A stretch of 64,000 bases of DNA from assembly GCA_007695035.1 (NCBI GenBank), contig REEO01000067.1:85068-149067 (forward strand), in the 5' to 3' direction. The translations under genes and the position numbers were made by a program. This document shows, piece by piece, positions 1-8,283 of the stretch. Under the pieces are notes generated by a model that searched no databases, was not told where the DNA came from, and worked only from the letters and a program-made list of their open reading frames with translations. Numbering within the stretch: position 1 is the stretch's first letter; every line of letters starts with the position of its first letter. This stretch comes from Saprospirales bacterium (GTDB taxonomy: Bacteria > Bacteroidota > Bacteroidia > Chitinophagales > Saprospiraceae).

Positions 1-326
1 GTTTTCAATGTCTTTTGCATTGGTGTACCCATGTTTTATTTGTTTGGAAATGCGAGTTTTTGTAATAAATGTTTTCCACAAAAGAGATGTACTCAAATAT
101 TTCATATGCACAAGGTACAAAATTGCCGGAATTCCATAAGTAGGTGGGTTTTGGAAATGGAAATTGTATTTGATCTTTCTTCATCCACACAAAAGATGGA
201 TTCTGCATTGTGGCCGATTGAGGCGCAATCCAAAAGTCAAAGGCCAGGTGCAAGGCATAAATTTTTATTACGTGAGTTAAAACAGATGTCCTTTTTGTGT
301 ACATTTGTCACCCAATCAGAAAACCT
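1..326. other. Left-edge stretch with no supported gene
   Basis: AT-rich sequence before the first convincing gene. Overlapping open frames of about 99 codons exist on both strands, but neither gives a recognisable protein or a sensible start. One TTTTCCACA (about 74-82) resembles a DnaA box with one mismatch, but it is isolated and probably chance. Confidence 0.5.
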
Positions 327-842
327 ATGAGTGCTGAAATAGTAATTCTTACAGAAGAAGAGGGCAAAGACAACTCGGCCTATCTCAAAAAATGGATTGA
401 GAAAAACAAGCTCCGGGCTCACGGAGTGTTGGTGCCTGAAATAAAAGGGGTAAGGTATTTTTACAATCCCTATATGGATGTCAAGGTGGAGGTAGAACCT
501 CAGCAAAAGGTCAAAGACCCGGATAAAATATACGAATCCAGGGATGAGGTTTATTCCAGGAAAGCCTACAAAGTGGCCGCTTCGTGGTTGCGGATGAAAC
601 CTCCTCTCAACAGCGATTATTTTTTGATAGATGGCATCGGCAGACTTGAACTGGAGGATGAGGGATTAGAGCCTGAACTCGGCCGTGTAATCAAGGCTGC
701 CAAGGATGGTAAAATGGACCATTGTCTATTATTGGGTGTCAGAATCGGCTGCAAGACCAAAGTAATAAAAAAGTACAGCCTGCACTCCGCTCGCTCCATC
801 TATCACGAAGACCTTCAGGATTTACTTGACGAAAGGGAATAA
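327..842 (+). CDS. THEP1-like nucleoside-triphosphatase fold protein with degenerate P-loop
   Basis: The 171-residue product resembles the NTPase_1/THEP1 family. It has a hydrophobic first strand (IVILT), then G-V-L-V-P-E with a following R-Y, like the family's G-G-I-x-x-P segment. A late strand reads FLIDGIGRLELEDEG, matching the family's hallmark DEIGPLEL. The catalytic parts are altered. The P-loop position reads TEEEGKDNS instead of GxxGxGKTT, and the Walker B acid after D is G. I infer loss of ATPase activity, perhaps a binding or scaffold role. The start at 327 is chosen because the first strand begins just after it; the longer frame from 297 adds unlikely residues. It ends 22 bp before the convergent comF. 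Function unknown; the family match is by eye. Confidence 0.6.
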   Translation: MSAEIVILTEEEGKDNSAYLKKWIEKNKLRAHGVLVPEIKGVRYFYNPYMDVKVEVEPQQKVKDPDKIYESRDEVYSRKAYKVAASWLRMKPPLNSDYFLIDGIGRLELEDEGLEPELGRVIKAAKDGKMDHCLLLGVRIGCKTKVIKKYSLHSARSIYHEDLQDLLDERE

Positions 843-864
843 CCCTTGTATATATGGTGGTAAA

Positions 865-1578
865 TCAGCTAAATTCACCACATCCCAATGTAGTGATGTA
901 GAGATTTTTGGCCCCACTTTCGAGTATTTCTCTACCACAACTCTCAAGCGTGGCACCAGTAGTAATCACATCGTCCACCAGCAGGATATTTTTACCCTCG
1001 GTGTTTTCCGGTTTAGTCACTTTGAAAAGCGATTGGCTGTTGTCGAAGCGGCGGTCTCTTCCCAGTTTGGTTTGCGAGGGGTTGTTTCTGATTCGCGCAA
1101 CCGTATTCGTACTCCAGGGAATGTCCATGACTTCGCTCATTCCCTTTGCGAGCAAGTCACATTGATTGAAACCCCGTTTGGCTTTTTTCCCTGGATGCAA
1201 AGGGACCGGCAATATCAAATCGACCCTGTTGAAGTGTTCAGATTTTTTCAAAAAGTGGCCCATGGCTTTTCCAATCTCAATCCCCAAATCTTTTCGACCC
1301 TCGTACTTTATTCGGCCTATCAGGTTTTGGGTTTTACCTCCCGGAGAGAAGAATAAGAGCGCTGCCGCAGCCGCAACTGGCAATCGACCCCAGAAAGTGG
1401 AGGCCAATTCGTTTTCAAGCGGGTTGCGGTGGTGATTGGTCAGTGGAAGATCGGCCAGGCAATTAAGACAGAGGTAGTGGCCGGTAATAGGTTGTTCATA
1501 TCTGCAAAAAGGGCACAGCTCCGGGTAAACAAGGTTCAGCAGTCCCTCCAGGATATTCGGAGATTTTATTGTAAGCAT
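865..1578 (-). CDS. comF: ComF family phosphoribosyltransferase-like protein
   Basis: 237 residues. An N-terminal zinc-ribbon-like part has CPFC and CLNC pairs (about residues 17-39). It is followed by a type I phosphoribosyltransferase domain with the PRPP-binding loop LLVDDVITTGATLE near residues 200-213 and the upstream LPVPLHPGKKAKRGFNQ motif. This layout is that of ComF/GntX proteins, which in naturally competent bacteria help bring in or process transforming DNA. In Bacteroidota the role is not established. It starts with ATG and stands alone on the minus strand, with htrA upstream separated by a terminator. The family call is firm; whether it serves competence here is inference. Confidence 0.9.
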   Translation of the reverse strand: MLTIKSPNILEGLLNLVYPELCPFCRYEQPITGHYLCLNCLADLPLTNHHRNPLENELASTFWGRLPVAAAAALLFFSPGGKTQNLIGRIKYEGRKDLGIEIGKAMGHFLKKSEHFNRVDLILPVPLHPGKKAKRGFNQCDLLAKGMSEVMDIPWSTNTVARIRNNPSQTKLGRDRRFDNSQSLFKVTKPENTEGKNILLVDDVITTGATLESCGREILESGAKNLYITTLGCGEFS

Positions 1579-1723
1579 TTTTGTTATTTCTTTGTATTCA
1601 GGTGTTTTAAATCGTGAAAATGTACCCAGATAGCACCCTTTTTCTACAAAAGAAAATGAGCATGGCAGTTAAAAAGTATCGCTTCCACTTATTGAGAACC
1701 CGAGAAGGCAGAAGGTAAGATTG

Positions 1724-1765
1724 AAAAAAAGCATATCCGAAGGAAGCCAATCGGATATGCTTTTT
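1724..1765 (-). terminator. Rho-independent terminator of htrA
   Basis: A perfect 10-bp inverted repeat (GCATATCCGA at 1731-1740, TCGGATATGC at 1751-1760) has a 10-nt loop. It is flanked by seven A on the left and five T on the right. Read on the minus strand it gives a stem followed by a run of U, just past the htrA stop, so it most likely ends the htrA transcript before comF. The T run on the plus strand would also allow some bidirectional action. Confidence 0.8.
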
Positions 1766-1876
1766 CAAAGATCAAATGAGAGTGATAAAACCGTCATTGA
1801 CGGCAGTAATTTTTTGAATGAGGCGCTGGTAGGATATTCTCTAAGCTTAACATGCACTTCAGCTATTTTCAAAAAA

Positions 1877-3088
1877 CTATTCCCTGAGGGGTACAGCTAC
1901 TGTGACGACCTCACCCCCTCTGAGAACAGTTACATTTAGTATGTCACCAACCCTGGAGGCACCAACTATTGCTTGAATTTCCGATGCATTACGAATATCT
2001 CTGCCATCTATGGACACAATTATGTCATCGGATTCCAGGCCGGCCAGATAAGCTGAGCTCTCCTCTTCCACCTCCTTTATCAATACCCCTGATGTTACAT
2101 CAACACCTATTTCATTGGCAAGGGATGAGCTCATTTCAGTAATGGTGATTCCAAGGAAAACTCTTCTGTAATAGCCGTATTCAATGATGTCATCGATAAT
2201 TTTGGCAGCCAGATTAATGGGAATGGCAAAGGAGTACCCTGCATAAACTCCGGTTGGGGTGGCAATGGCTGTATTAATGCCGAGCAGTCTGCCCGAATCA
2301 TCCACTAGCGCACCTCCGCTATTACCCGGATTTACTGCCGCATCCGTTTGGATAAAGCTCTCGATGGACCCCTCAGTGTCTATGATGTTTAGATTTCTTC
2401 CTTTGGCTGAAATGATGCCTGCCGTAATTGTTGAAGTCAGGTAGTCAAAGGGATTTCCCACAGCGAGCACCCAGTCGCCAACCCTGCTCTTATCTGAGTC
2501 AGCAAACTCAAGGGTGGGAAGGTTGCTACCTTCTATTTTTAGAACAGCGAGGTCGGTGGTTTCATCCCGGCCTACCAGTTCTGCCTCAAAGGTCCTGTTG
2601 TCGTTAAGGGTTACGGTAATTTCGTCGGCGAACCGTAACACATGGTTGTTGGTGACCACATAACCATCGCTGGAGACAATAACCCCGGACCCTGTACCGC
2701 GTCTTTGGAAGAATTCAGGACTTCGCTGACCCCGAAATTGGTCCATACCAAAAAAGTCGCCGTGAAACCAATCGTCCGGCCCGAAAAAGCGGTAAAATGG
2801 GTTTTGTCGCTGACGCTGTTGTTGCATGCGCTCCCTTGCACTCTCTTCACTTTCTCTTGCTCTGATGTGAACCACCGCAGGCGTTGACTTTTCAGCAGCC
2901 TCCGCAAAGGAAACCGGTGTCCGCATGGTTGTCGTTGGTGCTTCAAAGTGAGTCACATTCCTCGTAAAGACATTGTCGAATTGTTGTTCAGCCTGTGTTG
3001 GCTTTTCGTCTAAAAAAAGAACAAAGCCGGCAAGGACAATAAGTCCTCCTACCACTCCTGATAGCGTGAATGCAATTAGTCGCTTCAT
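1877..3088 (-). CDS. HtrA/DegP-type periplasmic serine protease with one PDZ domain
   Basis: 403 residues. An N-terminal hydrophobic segment (about 8-27) acts as signal or anchor. A Q/R-rich linker (about 85-95) follows. The trypsin-like domain carries the full triad: H149 in VVTNNHV, D179 in TTDLAVL and S257 in NPGNSGGAL. A single PDZ domain occupies the C-terminus from about residue 300 (GVLIKEVEEESSAYLAGLESDD region). Such proteins degrade or refold damaged envelope proteins. With one PDZ it is nearer DegS or a short DegQ than two-PDZ DegP. The gene is monocistronic and followed by a strong terminator. The family is certain; the exact subtype (degP, degQ or degS) is not. Confidence 0.95.
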   Translation of the reverse strand: MKRLIAFTLSGVVGGLIVLAGFVLFLDEKPTQAEQQFDNVFTRNVTHFEAPTTTMRTPVSFAEAAEKSTPAVVHIRARESEESARERMQQQRQRQNPFYRFFGPDDWFHGDFFGMDQFRGQRSPEFFQRRGTGSGVIVSSDGYVVTNNHVLRFADEITVTLNDNRTFEAELVGRDETTDLAVLKIEGSNLPTLEFADSDKSRVGDWVLAVGNPFDYLTSTITAGIISAKGRNLNIIDTEGSIESFIQTDAAVNPGNSGGALVDDSGRLLGINTAIATPTGVYAGYSFAIPINLAAKIIDDIIEYGYYRRVFLGITITEMSSSLANEIGVDVTSGVLIKEVEEESSAYLAGLESDDIIVSIDGRDIRNASEIQAIVGASRVGDILNVTVLRGGEVVTVAVPLRE

Positions 3089-3302
3089 AGTCTAATTTTT
3101 TAAGTTAAGACAATTTAGTTAGGATATTCTTGTCATAGATTGGACAAGGATACACATGTATAACGCTGCAAATCGTCAAATTAGTGAGGCAAGGAAAAAA
3201 AATCGGAGCTCCTATATTCGCCCCATTATGGTCACTGATTTCCAAATGTATTTCAATGACATTTACACCGGAGTAATCCCGATTCAATTTGGGTAGAAGA
3301 TC

Positions 3303-4112
3303 TCAAATAAACAACCTGCCAAAGGTAAATCGAAGGCCGCGCATTTCGGATTTGAGTCCTTGTGCGGCCTTTTGATATAAATGGGTGGTGTCTTCTGCAA
3401 TTCTATCAAGCTCTATCTGGTAATCTTGATTAAATGGCTCACTCTCGAGCTGTATTAAGACTTTTTTCCACTCTGCCCGGTCAATATGCCAGCGATCGTC
3501 TGCTGTTTCGAGTATATTGTTGTATTGATCCAGAGCTGCACCAATATTACCAATCCTGTACTTTGAATCGGCTAAAAGAAAATTTAGTGTCATTTTCTCA
3601 TCAGTGCTAATTGGCTGGTACTGCCGGCTAGCTTCAATAACACTTTCCCATTCCCCTGCTGCGTAAAGTTGGTGGATTTCTCTGAGGTCTATCGGCATAT
3701 CTTGCTCTGTTCCTCTCTCTGTCAGTGTGTATTCTCCTGTATTTCTCTCTGCAAATACATTGCTCGCATGTCTGGGCGAATCTACATACAAGTAAGATAC
3801 ACCGACGACAAATGCCAACAATGAGGCCGCAATACCGTAGGATATCATTCTTCTGACCACACCCTGTTTGGGACCAGCCCCCTTGGCTTCTTTATCAGAA
3901 GTGCCCGTATTTTGAGCTTTCCATTTCTTCATTCGATTTCTGAGGTCATGCTCCGCCAGTGATTCTGCTACCAACCTTGCTGCTTTATGAGCCTCCAATT
4001 TCTCCCGGAGTTTTTCATCCACTTCCAGGCGTTCCATGAATTCTTTCAATTCATCGTCACTAAGCTTGCCATCGATAAATGCCTCAATTCTATCAAATTC
4101 TTCACTCCCCAT
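3303..4112 (-). CDS. Anti-sigma-like membrane protein with periplasmic TPR-like region
   Basis: 269 residues. An acidic and basic helical cytoplasmic N-terminus (about 1-85) begins EEFDRIEAFIDGKLSDDEL, a pattern common in Bacteroidota anti-sigma factors. One membrane segment follows (about 91-110, ISYGIAASLLAFVVGVSYLY). The C-terminal part is helical and TPR-like (about 145-235: LYAAGEWESVIEA, KYRIGNIGAALDQYN). The N-terminus lacks the H-x3-C-x2-C motif of zinc anti-sigma domains. The gene starts only 4 bp after the ECF sigma stop on the same strand, so the two are co-transcribed. I infer that it holds the sigma factor at the membrane and senses through the TPR part. The anti-sigma role is inference from context and layout. 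Confidence 0.7.
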   Translation of the reverse strand: MGSEEFDRIEAFIDGKLSDDELKEFMERLEVDEKLREKLEAHKAARLVAESLAEHDLRNRMKKWKAQNTGTSDKEAKGAGPKQGVVRRMISYGIAASLLAFVVGVSYLYVDSPRHASNVFAERNTGEYTLTERGTEQDMPIDLREIHQLYAAGEWESVIEASRQYQPISTDEKMTLNFLLADSKYRIGNIGAALDQYNNILETADDRWHIDRAEWKKVLIQLESEPFNQDYQIELDRIAEDTTHLYQKAAQGLKSEMRGLRFTFGRLFI

Positions 4113-4116
4113 GGTC

Positions 4117-4698
4117 TTAGTTGTTTAGTTCGTTAACCAGATTCGGCCGTCCTGCCAGGTATTTTACCAGCCTTTTGTGGCATCGGTATTTGTACTTGAT
4201 CGCAAGGCGTTCTGAACTCAGGTCAAGCTTTTCGGCAATTTCACGCATGGAAAAATCCTCCATCCACAATTTTAAAATCTCTTTACACTGGTCGGTCAGA
4301 TTACCAATTATCTCATCTATCAATTTTCTCTTTTCCCGCCTCTCTAAATGCTCGTCGCAGCAAACCGAAACCGATGCATCGTTGGCGTATTTATTCTGAT
4401 AGTTCTCTGCTACTTTGTTGGCGCGTGAGGTGTTTTTCCAGAGGTTTCTCGCGATCGCAACGAGGTAGTTCCTGGTATTGAAATCATTCTGGTGTTCGCC
4501 CTTGTCCAGTTTTTTTATCAAAACCAAATAGGCTTCCTGAAATAGATCTTCGGCATCATGCAAGGTTCCGCGATAAGGTTCAATACTGCGGTAAATAATA
4601 TTTACACAGCCCTCGTCCCTCAATTTTTTGTATAATTTTTCCTGGGCTGTATATCTGTCATTTCCCCCATTTTTTAGCAATACAAGTAATTTCTCCAT
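4117..4698 (-). CDS. ECF-type RNA polymerase sigma factor
   Basis: 193 residues, the usual ECF length. Sigma region 2 covers about residues 20-95, with DAEDLFQEAYLVLIKKL matching the conserved D-x-x-Q-x-x-F/Y core and NYLVAIARNLW following. Region 4 covers about 125-180, with a helix-turn-helix at FSMREIAEKLDLSSERLAIK and KYRCHKRL. It redirects RNA polymerase to an alternative promoter set, in concert with the membrane protein encoded 4 bp downstream. The end of a MITE-like element lies 25 bp upstream of its start, so the element may affect its promoter. Regulon unknown. Confidence 0.9.
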   Translation of the reverse strand: MEKLLVLLKNGGNDRYTAQEKLYKKLRDEGCVNIIYRSIEPYRGTLHDAEDLFQEAYLVLIKKLDKGEHQNDFNTRNYLVAIARNLWKNTSRANKVAENYQNKYANDASVSVCCDEHLERREKRKLIDEIIGNLTDQCKEILKLWMEDFSMREIAEKLDLSSERLAIKYKYRCHKRLVKYLAGRPNLVNELNN

Positions 4699-4723
4699 TG
4701 GGGCAACATCTTTGAGTATTTAT

Positions 4724-4900
4724 GAGTCCACTCCGAAAACCTCTTTTTATTACAAATGGCTGTAAAAGCCAATATCTTCGTCATCAGGAAAAATCTTTCC
4801 TCAACTTAGCTATGGCTACGCCTGCGGAATATTTTCCCTTCTTCCTCGATCTTAAATTTTTCGCTCATTTTCATGACAAAAGGGTTTTCGGAGTGGACTC
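4724..4900. mobile_element. MITE-like element with 18-bp terminal inverted repeats and 6-bp target duplication
   Basis: A perfect 18-bp inverted repeat, GAGTCCACTCCGAAAACC at 4724-4741 and its complement at 4883-4900, bounds 177 bp. It is flanked directly on both sides by ATTTAT (4718-4723 and 4901-4906), as expected for a target-site duplication. The interior has no transposase gene. A short frame read from right to left (M-K-M-S-E-K-F...) stops after about 22 codons. The whole fits a miniature inverted-repeat transposable element or a deleted insertion sequence, inserted just upstream of the ECF sigma gene. No second copy was found in this window, and the parent family is not identified. 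Confidence 0.75.
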
Positions 4901-5106
4901 ATTTATGGTGTTTCAAAATAAACATTGGGACCCAAAAGTAAGGGTTTTTTTTCCAAAATAAAATTTTAGCGCAACAAAATTAGCCGCAATGCTTGTTGTC
5001 TCTTTAATTGTTGTATTAAACCTGTGAAGAAATTATGCGGCCTTAATTTCGGTATTCATATGGTTTGCAGGATGTTATGTGAAAATATTTGAATAAAATT
5101 ACAGTA

Positions 5107-5820
5107 ATGTGTGGCAGAGTAACTTTGGTGGCAGATCGTGAAAAGGTGGAAAATTACTTTGAGACTCCGTTTGAGGATGGAGACGGGGAGGAGTACGATC
5201 AACTTTTTCCGCTTTACAATGGAGCTCCGACCCAGTACCTGCCGGTACTGCTGCAAGAGGAGGAGCGAAAACTCGATTTGTTGCAGTGGGGTCTGGTTCC
5301 CTTTTGGGCGAAAGATCGAAAAATTGGCTACAAACTCATCAATGCCAGGGTGGAGACTGTCGCTGAAAAACCCTCCTTTAGGAATGCCTTTAAAAAACGA
5401 CGCTGTCTGATCGCGGTGGATGGTTATTACGAGTGGGTTGTGAAGGACGGAAAAAAAGTGCCCTTTAGAATTGTACCTGAAGACGATGGTTTATTTGCTC
5501 TCTGCGGGTTGTGGGAGTCTTGGACCGCTCCAAAGACCGGAAAGGAGTTGAGAACTTTTACCATTGTTACCATGCAAGCCGTAGATTCCATCGCACATCT
5601 GCACCACAGAATGCCCTTTGCCATCTTACCCGGGGATTTTGACAACTGGTTGCAAGGTGAACTCTCTGAAAAGGATTTGCAAAAGCTCTTGGATGAATCT
5701 GCTGTCAGGTTTTCAAAAACCTACCGCGTGAGTAACGAAGTAAATGCAGTCAAAAACAACCATGAAGGATTGTTGAAACCTGCAGAAGAGGATGGCAGAG
5801 GCCCCCTGTTTGATCAATAA
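5107..5820 (+). CDS. SOS-response-associated peptidase family (YedK/HMCES) protein
   Basis: 237 residues. The protein begins M-C-G-R. Cys2 becomes the N-terminal catalytic residue after Met removal and forms the thiazolidine link to abasic sites in single-stranded DNA. This fixes the start at 5107 rather than the in-frame ATG 18 bp upstream. Family motifs follow: N-A-R-x-E-T at about 82 with EKPSF, RRCLIAVDGYYEW near 105, and HHRMPFAIL near 165. The last carries the conserved active-site His. The protein shields abasic sites during replication and SOS repair. It is a single gene, downstream of the MITE-like element and convergent with the nucleoside phosphorylase. Confidence 0.93.
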   Translation: MCGRVTLVADREKVENYFETPFEDGDGEEYDQLFPLYNGAPTQYLPVLLQEEERKLDLLQWGLVPFWAKDRKIGYKLINARVETVAEKPSFRNAFKKRRCLIAVDGYYEWVVKDGKKVPFRIVPEDDGLFALCGLWESWTAPKTGKELRTFTIVTMQAVDSIAHLHHRMPFAILPGDFDNWLQGELSEKDLQKLLDESAVRFSKTYRVSNEVNAVKNNHEGLLKPAEEDGRGPLFDQ

Positions 5821-5841
5821 TTTTCCCGAAAAAAAGCCTTA

Positions 5842-6717
5842 TCAGATCAATTCATCCAGTACTTCTCCGACCATTTTCCGGACAGATTTATAAGGGTCTT
5901 TTGAAAAACGACCGGCGGTTCGATTGGCGATGATGCAATTAAAGGAAATGGCCCGGTGTCCGAGCAGATCACTTAGACCAAAAATAGCCGAGGACTCCAT
6001 CTCGATGTTGGCAAAACGCTTTCCCTTGTATTCGAATGACTGAAGGATATCGATAAGTTTTGGGTATCGCCCGGCAAGTCTCAATTCCCTTCCTTGTGGC
6101 CCGTAAAATCCATGCATGGTGGTGGTGATGCCCATTTTGTAGTGAGGACCAAACTTTTTGATGAGCTCAGGATGTGCTTGAGTCAAATACACCGGATAGG
6201 AGAGCCCGCGCAGGTGAAAGTGAAACCGGATGGCCTTTTCCAATTCAATAAAAAATGGCTCCTGGTTCTCTGCTTTTTGATACATAAACATAAGGGCATC
6301 AAATCCCAGGGCGTATTCGGAAACTACTACCGTATCGACATCGGCTTCCGGATCTATGCTCCCGCTGGTGCCGAGTCTCACAAAAGTTAGTTGCCGGAAT
6401 TTTTCGCGTATTTCTCGCTTATCCAGATCGATGTTGGCCACTGCGTCAAGTTCATTGATAGCTATGTCAATATTTGAGGTGCTTATCCCTGTGGACATCA
6501 CGGAGACGGGCTTTCCCCTGAGGGTTCCGGTGTGGGTTATAAATTCCCGCTTTTCTCTTTTGATATCGATGGTATCAAAAAAGGAAGAGACTACCTCCAC
6601 GCGCTGTGGGTCGCCCACCAAAATGATGGTATTTGCAATGTCGTCACCACACAAATCGAGGTGATATATTCTACCTGCATCGTTAATTATCAGATTCGCT
6701 GTATCCCATTTTTCCAT
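5842..6717 (-). CDS. Nucleoside phosphorylase (uridine/purine type)
   Basis: 291 residues from ATG 6717; the longer frame would need a TTG at 6780. The PNP_UDP fold shows the phosphate-binding segment LVGDPQRVEVV near residue 35, the G-T-L-R-G-K strand, STGISTSNIDIAINEL with the family's T-G-x-x pattern, and FVRLGTSGSIDPE. The nucleoside/ribose-binding stretch ANIEMESSAIFGLSDLLG (M-E-S) sits near residue 240. The enzyme splits nucleosides with phosphate for salvage. Bacteroidota often annotate this family as uridine phosphorylase, but base specificity cannot be read from sequence by eye. It is monocistronic and downstream of an AT-rich intergenic region. Confidence 0.88.
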   Translation of the reverse strand: MEKWDTANLIINDAGRIYHLDLCGDDIANTIILVGDPQRVEVVSSFFDTIDIKREKREFITHTGTLRGKPVSVMSTGISTSNIDIAINELDAVANIDLDKREIREKFRQLTFVRLGTSGSIDPEADVDTVVVSEYALGFDALMFMYQKAENQEPFFIELEKAIRFHFHLRGLSYPVYLTQAHPELIKKFGPHYKMGITTTMHGFYGPQGRELRLAGRYPKLIDILQSFEYKGKRFANIEMESSAIFGLSDLLGHRAISFNCIIANRTAGRFSKDPYKSVRKMVGEVLDELI

Positions 6718-7061
6718 ATTCCGGTCTTTTACTGGCCTAAAGGTAAAAAATTGCCTCACTATGTCTTGCACCTCCGCCAATTAAATTCACCACTGTGTTT
6801 TTTGCCCTACTCTTTAAGTCCCCCTCCGCTTTCCACATTTTATCCACAGTAAACAGGCATATATTAACACACATTAAAAATATTTAATATATAAAATCGA
6901 TTAATAATAAATTGGTAGTAAGATTTTTTCACACCTTGCTGAAATAGTGGATAACTTTTTCACCGGTAAAATACCATCCGGAGGATAAATAATTTACAGT
7001 GAGAATTTTCAAAGGTCATTCTGGTGGGGTGCAGTAGTATTAATTTTATTCGCGGCAAAAG
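6718..7061. other. AT-rich intergenic region with DnaA-box-like sites
   Basis: A 344-bp gap with no gene. It contains a perfect TTATCCACA (6840-6848), TTTTTCACA (6925-6933, one mismatch to TTATNCACA) and an inverted TTATCCACT (6946-6954, complement strand, one mismatch). These flank an extremely AT-rich core of about 60 bp (6859-6920). The arrangement resembles a small DnaA-binding region. It could be an origin, a DnaA-regulated promoter for the phosphorylase gene, or coincidence. No strand switch in gene direction marks it as an origin. Confidence 0.35.
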
Positions 7062-8183
7062 TCACTCAGCCAGTAGAAGAAATTCGTCCAGTATTTTAAG
7101 TGACACCCGCATGTTTTTGTGCTCTTGTTGAGAATTCTCCGGTCTTGGATAAATCATCCTTCGATTGGCGTATCCCTTCCATTCCAGGCGGGTCGAATCT
7201 ACCCCATTATCGACCAGGTAGTTGAAAATGGACTTTGCCCGTTTTTCTGATAGTTCTTGAAGATTATGTGCTGATCTGATACCGGGTGGGAAGTTTACAT
7301 GTCCCTGAATCTCAAATCGATAATCGGCGGCCTGGCTAATCATCATCAGCAGACGGGGAAGCTCGTACAGGCTTTCAAGGTACACTTTTGCAGTTCTGGG
7401 ATAAAACAATATATCCCGAAAATCAAATTGGTTTCCAGCCTGTAGTTTTGTTGGGTGAATGACACCCAGTCCCGGGCCTGTGCGTGCAGGATTGAAAAAA
7501 CGGGGTTCCATGTAGTGGTCTTTAGAGAAAAACTCGAGAGAAAAATTTTCTCCTTTGGGAACAGGAATACAAAACACCCCTGTACCCTGCACCGCAAAGG
7601 TGTCCTGGTAGAACCGGGTGCCAATCAGAATTACCCCCTTCATATCTCTCTCTTTTTCAGCTTCTGAAGAAAATCTTCCCGATATCATTTGTACAGGACG
7701 ATACATGCCTGCTTGTACCTTAACAGAACGGTTGATCTTTCTTCCAGAAGCAGTTTGGTTGGAGGCCAAAGGGGTGTCTTCTCCATATACATATTCAATA
7801 AACTGTTTGTTTTCCACCCCTCTTTTCTCCAGTTCCTCCCTCGTGAAATCCAGCCGCCTTTGCGCGAGTCTCCTGTTATATTCAGGACTCCCTATGCTGT
7901 CTGTTCTGGCTTCCATCCTGACGCTGAATTCCGGGTGGTCCTCAAGGGCACTGAGAAGCTTTTTTATATCATTTTCCGGAAGGGTGTCGGTTTGATGGCG
8001 GTTGGTCTCAAAGTGTATGAGGAAGGTGTAGCTCTCGATAAACATGGTGTCACCGGTTGAATAGTAATTGGACTGCCCGGTAGCACTGGATGGTAAAACT
8101 ATGGAGGCCATTAGTGCAAAAAAGCATAGTAAAGCCCTTAATTTCCAATTAATTTTGTTTCCATTACAATTTCGTGCTACCAT
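7062..8183 (-). CDS. Outer-membrane/periplasmic protein with two OmpA-like domains (copy 1)
   Basis: 373 residues with an N-terminal signal peptide (hydrophobic about 16-33, ending around ATGQS). The first OmpA-like domain (about 50-155) has EARTDSIG, NRRLAQRRLDF and NRSVKV. A beta-rich middle domain (about 160-255) with ISGRF, GVILIGTRFYQDTF resembles carboxypeptidase-regulatory folds. A second OmpA-like domain (about 260-365) has RFEIQGHVN, LSEKRAKSIFNYL and NMRVSLKI. Domain 1 keeps the Asp used for diaminopimelate binding, but domain 2 has Asn there. The gene lies 100 bp downstream of a full-length paralogue. Likely role: anchoring or sensing peptidoglycan; this is inferred. Confidence 0.8.
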   Translation of the reverse strand: MVARNCNGNKINWKLRALLCFFALMASIVLPSSATGQSNYYSTGDTMFIESYTFLIHFETNRHQTDTLPENDIKKLLSALEDHPEFSVRMEARTDSIGSPEYNRRLAQRRLDFTREELEKRGVENKQFIEYVYGEDTPLASNQTASGRKINRSVKVQAGMYRPVQMISGRFSSEAEKERDMKGVILIGTRFYQDTFAVQGTGVFCIPVPKGENFSLEFFSKDHYMEPRFFNPARTGPGLGVIHPTKLQAGNQFDFRDILFYPRTAKVYLESLYELPRLLMMISQAADYRFEIQGHVNFPPGIRSAHNLQELSEKRAKSIFNYLVDNGVDSTRLEWKGYANRRMIYPRPENSQQEHKNMRVSLKILDEFLLLAE

Positions 8184-8283
8184 AGAATGATTGGGTTTTC
8201 CTGGTTTTTCGATTAAAAGCTAAGATAATAATTTTTGAAAATTTTGTCCTGGCGGCTTAGAACATTGCCCGGACCGGTTAGTC

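Noticed and set aside
5..330. Overlapping open frames of about 99 codons on both strands at the left edge
   Set aside because: Neither reads like a known family, both overlap the same DNA, and no start signal or conserved motif supports either.
826..1356. Plus-strand frame of 176 codons opposite comF
   Set aside because: It lies antisense to a clear ComF gene, and its sequence has no motif; it is a shadow.
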